From Heliopora coerulea (taxonomy: Eukaryota > Cnidaria > Anthozoa > Scleralcyonacea > Helioporidae): a stretch of DNA of 64,000 nt. Of this stretch, positions 61,001-64,000 are shown piece after piece; positions within the stretch are counted from its first letter, which is position 1; every line of letters starts with the position of its first letter. The stretch spans positions 891,001 to 955,000 of the forward strand of contig JASJOG010000072.1 in NCBI GenBank assembly GCA_030142905.1, in the 5' to 3' direction. Below the pieces are notes generated by a model. The model did not search any database and had not been told where the DNA came from. It worked only from the letters and a program-made list of their open reading frames with translations. The translations under genes and the position numbers were made by a program.

Positions 61001-62218
61001 TCGAAATAAGGTCCAAATATGAAAGTTTATTGCATAGAAAGTAGTTTTGCAGTGATTGGAGTGGTTTTTCGGTGAAATTACGTTGAATATTTTAGGTCGA
61101 AAAATTCGACCAAAAAGTAAAGGGGTTAACCTTTGGTTTTTGACGATTTTTCGACCAATTTCCAACTTTCGACATAAGGTCCAAATATGAAAGTTTATTG
61201 CATAGAAAGTAGTTTTGCAGTGATTGGAGTGGTTTTTCGGTGAAATTACGTTGAATATTTTAGGTCGAAAAATTCGACCAAAAAGTAAAGGGGTTAACCT
61301 TTGGTTTTTGACGATTTTTCGACCAATTTCCAACTTTCGAAATAAGGTCCAAATATGAAAGTTTATTGCATAGAAAGTAGTTTTGCAGTGATTGGAGTGG
61401 TTTTTCGGTGAAATTACGTTGAATATTTTAGGTCGAAAAATTCGACCAAAAAGTAAAGGGGTTAACCTTTGGTTTTTGACGATTTTTCGACCAATTTCCA
61501 ACTTTCGAAATAAGGTCCAAATATGAAAGTTTATTGCATAGAAAGTAGTTTTGCAGTGATTGGAGTGGTTTTTCGGTGAAATTACGTTGAATATTTTAGG
61601 TCGAAAAATTCGACCAAAAAGTAAAGGGGTTAACCTTTGGTTTTTGACGATTTTTCGACCAATTTCCAACTTTCGAAATAAGGTCCAAATATGAAAGTTT
61701 ATTGCATAGAAAGTAGTTTTGCAGTGATTGGAGTGGTTTTTCGGTGAAATTACGTTGAATATTTTAGGTCGAAAAATTCGACCAAAAAGTAAAGGGGTTA
61801 ACCTTTGGTTTTTGACGATTTTTCGACCAATTTCCAACTTTCGAAATAAGGTCGAAATATGAAAGTTTATTGCATAGAAAGTAGTTTTGCAGTGATTGGA
61901 GTGGTTTTTCGGTGAAATTACGTTGAATATTTTAGGTCGAAAAATTCGACCAAAAAGTAAAGGGGTTAACCTTTGGTTTTTGACGATTTTTCGACCAATT
62001 TCCAACTTTCGAAATAAGGTCCAAATATGAAAGTTTATTGCATAGAAAGTAGTTTTGCAGTGATTGGAGTGGTTTTTCGGTGAAATTACGTTGAATATTT
62101 TCGGTCGAAAAATTCGATCAAAAAGTAAAGGGGTTAACCTTTGGTTTTTTACGATTTTTCGACCACTTTTATACTTTCGAAATAAGGCCAAAATATGATA
62201 GTTTGGTCGGAATAACAT
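46067..62218. repeat. 168-bp satellite DNA array, about 96 monomers
   Basis: The same 168-bp unit recurs head to tail for 16 kb, and the printed lines repeat every 840 bases, which is five units. Landmarks in each unit are AAAGTTTATTGCATAGAAAG, GGTCGAAAAATTCGACC, AAAGGGGTTAACCTTT and TTTTTCGACCAATTTCCAAC. From about 51265 to 61165 I see no differences between monomers. From 46067 to about 51200 variants are common (GACTATTTT for GAATATTTT, GGTGG for GGTCG, AGAAGCTAG for AGAAAGTAG) and several one-base indels occur. The minus-strand frame open for 12468 bases at 49751-62218 is explained by a stop-free unit of 56 codons. The unit length, close to a nucleosome repeat, is common among centromeric or heterochromatic satellites, but location is not shown here. 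Confidence 0.97.
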
Positions 62219-62800
62219 AGTTTTGGCCTAATTTCAGGGACTTTACACTAATATTTGTGATAATTTTTTTACGGTGGAAAATTTTCACTAGAAAGTAAAG
62301 GGGTTAACCCATAGTTTTTGACGACTTTTCGACCAATTTTAAATTTTTGATATATGCTCAAAATTGGAAAGTTTGGCACAAATATTTTAATTCCGGAATG
62401 ATCTTAGTGATTCTGGGTTGATCTCCAGTTGATTTTGGAAGTAAAAAAATTTCACCAAATAGGAAAATGGTGAACCTATGGTCTTTGACAATTTTTCGAC
62501 CGATCTTGAACTTTGGAAATAAGCTCGAAATAGGAAAGTTTAGAGGAAATAATCGAGTTTTCGGTTCGTTTGAGTCATTTTAGGCTGAAATGAAGTTGAT
62601 TTTTGAGGTCGGCAATTTTCACCTAAAAGTAAAGGAGTTGACCCATGGTTTTTTACGATTTTTCGACCAACCTTAATCTTTCGAAATAAACTGAAAATAG
62701 GAAGGTTTAGTCCAAATAATTTAATTTTGGACTCCTTTGAGTCAATTTAAGCCGAAATAAGCCGAATTTTGAAGTCGAAAAATCCACCATAATAGGAAAC
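62219..62800. repeat. Decayed satellite monomers at the right edge of the array
   Basis: The GTAAAGGGGTTAACC and TTTTTCGACC landmarks recur in mutated form at about 62295, 62462 and 62629. The spacing is 167-170 bases, with a partial unit near 62780. Similarity falls with distance from the array. Confidence 0.85.
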
Positions 62801-63572
62801 CGAGGTGTTCTGCGATTTTATAGCATAAAGCAATGGAAGACCAGCAGAGAGCACATGCCGCTATGGCGAGACTCTGCGAACACTGCTTTGCTGAGGTCAC
62901 TATTCCCTCGAGGGGGATTCAGGCAAGGGCTAGAGTGGGAAATTCCTTGGTCACAGTTATCACTGTCAAAACAAATTTAAAAGTGTGCCTTGATGGCTGA
63001 ATTCCCGAAGAACAAACGCAGTGCTCTAGAAACCTCGTGTTTGGTTGTTTTTATCGCAAGGAAAAACCGGGTTTCGCGAGATTGGTCAGAAGTTGGCATC
63101 TCAAGTCGCTTTCCTCTACTGATCAACTCCGAATAGGAGACAAGCACAAAATGTCACCTCGCACTAAACCGGCACCGATCAGGTTGGTCGAATAACCGTA
63201 CGATGGTTTATTCAACACAAGAAAAACCTAAAAAAGCCACGCAGACCTCTCAACTCTTGACCAACAGTTACATGGCCTTCCTTAATACCCAAAACTGCAA
63301 GAAATAGGCATGATTACCGAAAGGACTGCCAAAATTCAGTTCACGCTTTTCTGCCACTTTTGCAATAGCTGAAAACCTTGAAAAACGTACAAAACTACGC
63401 GACAACCATGGGTAGAGTTACAACTGGAACCCAAGGTATGCCTCAAGATTGCCTCATTTTGATGTCACCTTCGGTGCATAATACAAAATCCAGATTCGAG
63501 GAAGATTAGTGTTGACTTGCCAGTACCTGGCAGCAGTTAAATTGAACAGTCAAAATTATACCAGTAGTTTAA

Positions 63573-63574
<2 letters not shown>
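62801..63574. other. Sequence beyond the satellite, nothing firmly recognised
   Basis: An ATG at 62833 opens a frame of about 54 codons (MEDQQRAHAAMARLCEHCF...) without a recognisable domain. No splice-bounded exon is visible. Confidence 0.35.

Positions 63575-63605
<31 letters not shown>
63575..63605. repeat. (TA)n microsatellite
   Basis: A perfect AT dinucleotide run of about 30 bases. Confidence 0.9.
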
Positions 63606-63607
<2 letters not shown>

Positions 63608-63689
63608 CATAGATACATAATACATATATTATACAAAAATACATACACCCAAGCATGCATCATATACGTACGTAAGTAAAGTCTATATA

Positions 63690-63772
63690 CCGTGACCGAG
63701 GTGTTTAAGCGATATAGAAACCTGAGGGCGAAGCCCGAAGTTCGATATATCGCTTAAACTCCGAGGTCAAGG
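63690..63772. repeat. Inverted repeat, foldback hairpin
   Basis: CCGTGACCGAGGTGTTTAAG on the left is inverted on the right as CTTAAACTCCGAGGTCAAGG, each followed inward by CGATATA. It resembles a small foldback element. The 200 or so bases beyond it hold only a short (CATA)n run at 63948-63973. Confidence 0.75.
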
Positions 63773-64000
63773 TACATAACCGACTTATATCATCGTTGGT
63801 AAAGTGGCAAAAATAGTATTTAACTAGCCCGTCAAACTAATAAATTGCAATATTTCATCAGAAAGTTGGTGAATGTCTTAATGAAGTTGATAAATTAGCT
63901 ATCAACCTCCGCAGAACAAAAGAAACTGAGCGAACAATGTAAGGGTATATACATACATACATATACATACATATGTTCCGTAACTGACGAACTACCTCGT

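Noticed and set aside
49751..62218. Minus-strand open frame of 4155 codons made of 74 nearly identical 56-residue repeats
   Set aside because: 168 is divisible by 3, so any stop-free frame of the unit stays open through the array. By chance a 56-codon unit lacks a stop in a given frame about 7% of the time, so one of six frames being open is unremarkable. The divergent part of the array carries frame-breaking indels, as expected without selection for protein.
46067..62218. Possible CRISPR-like or other repeat-spacer array
   Set aside because: Monomers abut directly with no unique spacers, and the context is eukaryotic with spliced genes.
46067..62218. CENP-B box in the satellite monomer
   Set aside because: I compared the TTCG-containing words on both strands with the NTTCGNNNNANNCGGGN pattern, and none fits.

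Overview
The window looks like nuclear DNA of a cnidarian, most likely an anthozoan such as a stony coral. It is AT-rich and intron-rich, with intact GT/AG splice junctions. It carries LINE elements whose ORF1 has an SGNH-esterase domain, many small inverted-repeat transposons, and animal genes with clear homologues. The organism call is an inference from this composition, with no database search behind it.

Three host genes can be built exon by exon. TXNL4B, a Dim1-like thioredoxin-fold splicing factor, lies on the minus strand at 13192-14482 in three exons that give a complete 149-residue protein. An orphan-type nuclear receptor lies on the plus strand at 18526-22109, with its DNA-binding domain, hinge and ligand-binding domain on three exons; its 5' coding exon is unresolved. 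An EXD3/Nibbler/MUT-7-type 3'-5' exoribonuclease covers 27074-41667 on the plus strand in at least 18 recognised exons, with a DEDDy exonuclease core followed by a Mut7-C domain and zinc ribbon. These genes act separately (pre-mRNA splicing, transcription, small-RNA 3' end trimming), and nothing suggests an operon-like unit.

Mobile DNA fills most of the rest. Two minus-strand LINE copies lie end to end at 1-3.8 kb, and a third, plus-strand copy is at 11.3-12.4 kb. A LINE 3' end is left at 44.1-44.3 kb. The copies share a 3'-terminal stem-loop next to a short tandem tail. A mariner-type deletion derivative (16737-17325) and several hAT-like MITEs with exact 8-bp target duplications (24090-24337, 26786-26973, 40541-41284) are clear. 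Foldback elements and microsatellites are also common. One foldback (25638-26004) holds inverted telomere-like repeats.

The last quarter is one satellite array. A 168-bp monomer is repeated about 96 times from about 46067 to 62218, with a further 3-4 decayed monomers to about 62800. About 10 kb of the middle shows no visible variation, the left part is mixed, and a short stretch near 50 kb alternates two monomer types. Because 168 is divisible by 3, one minus-strand frame stays open for more than 12 kb; I read this as a by-product of the repeat and not as a gene.
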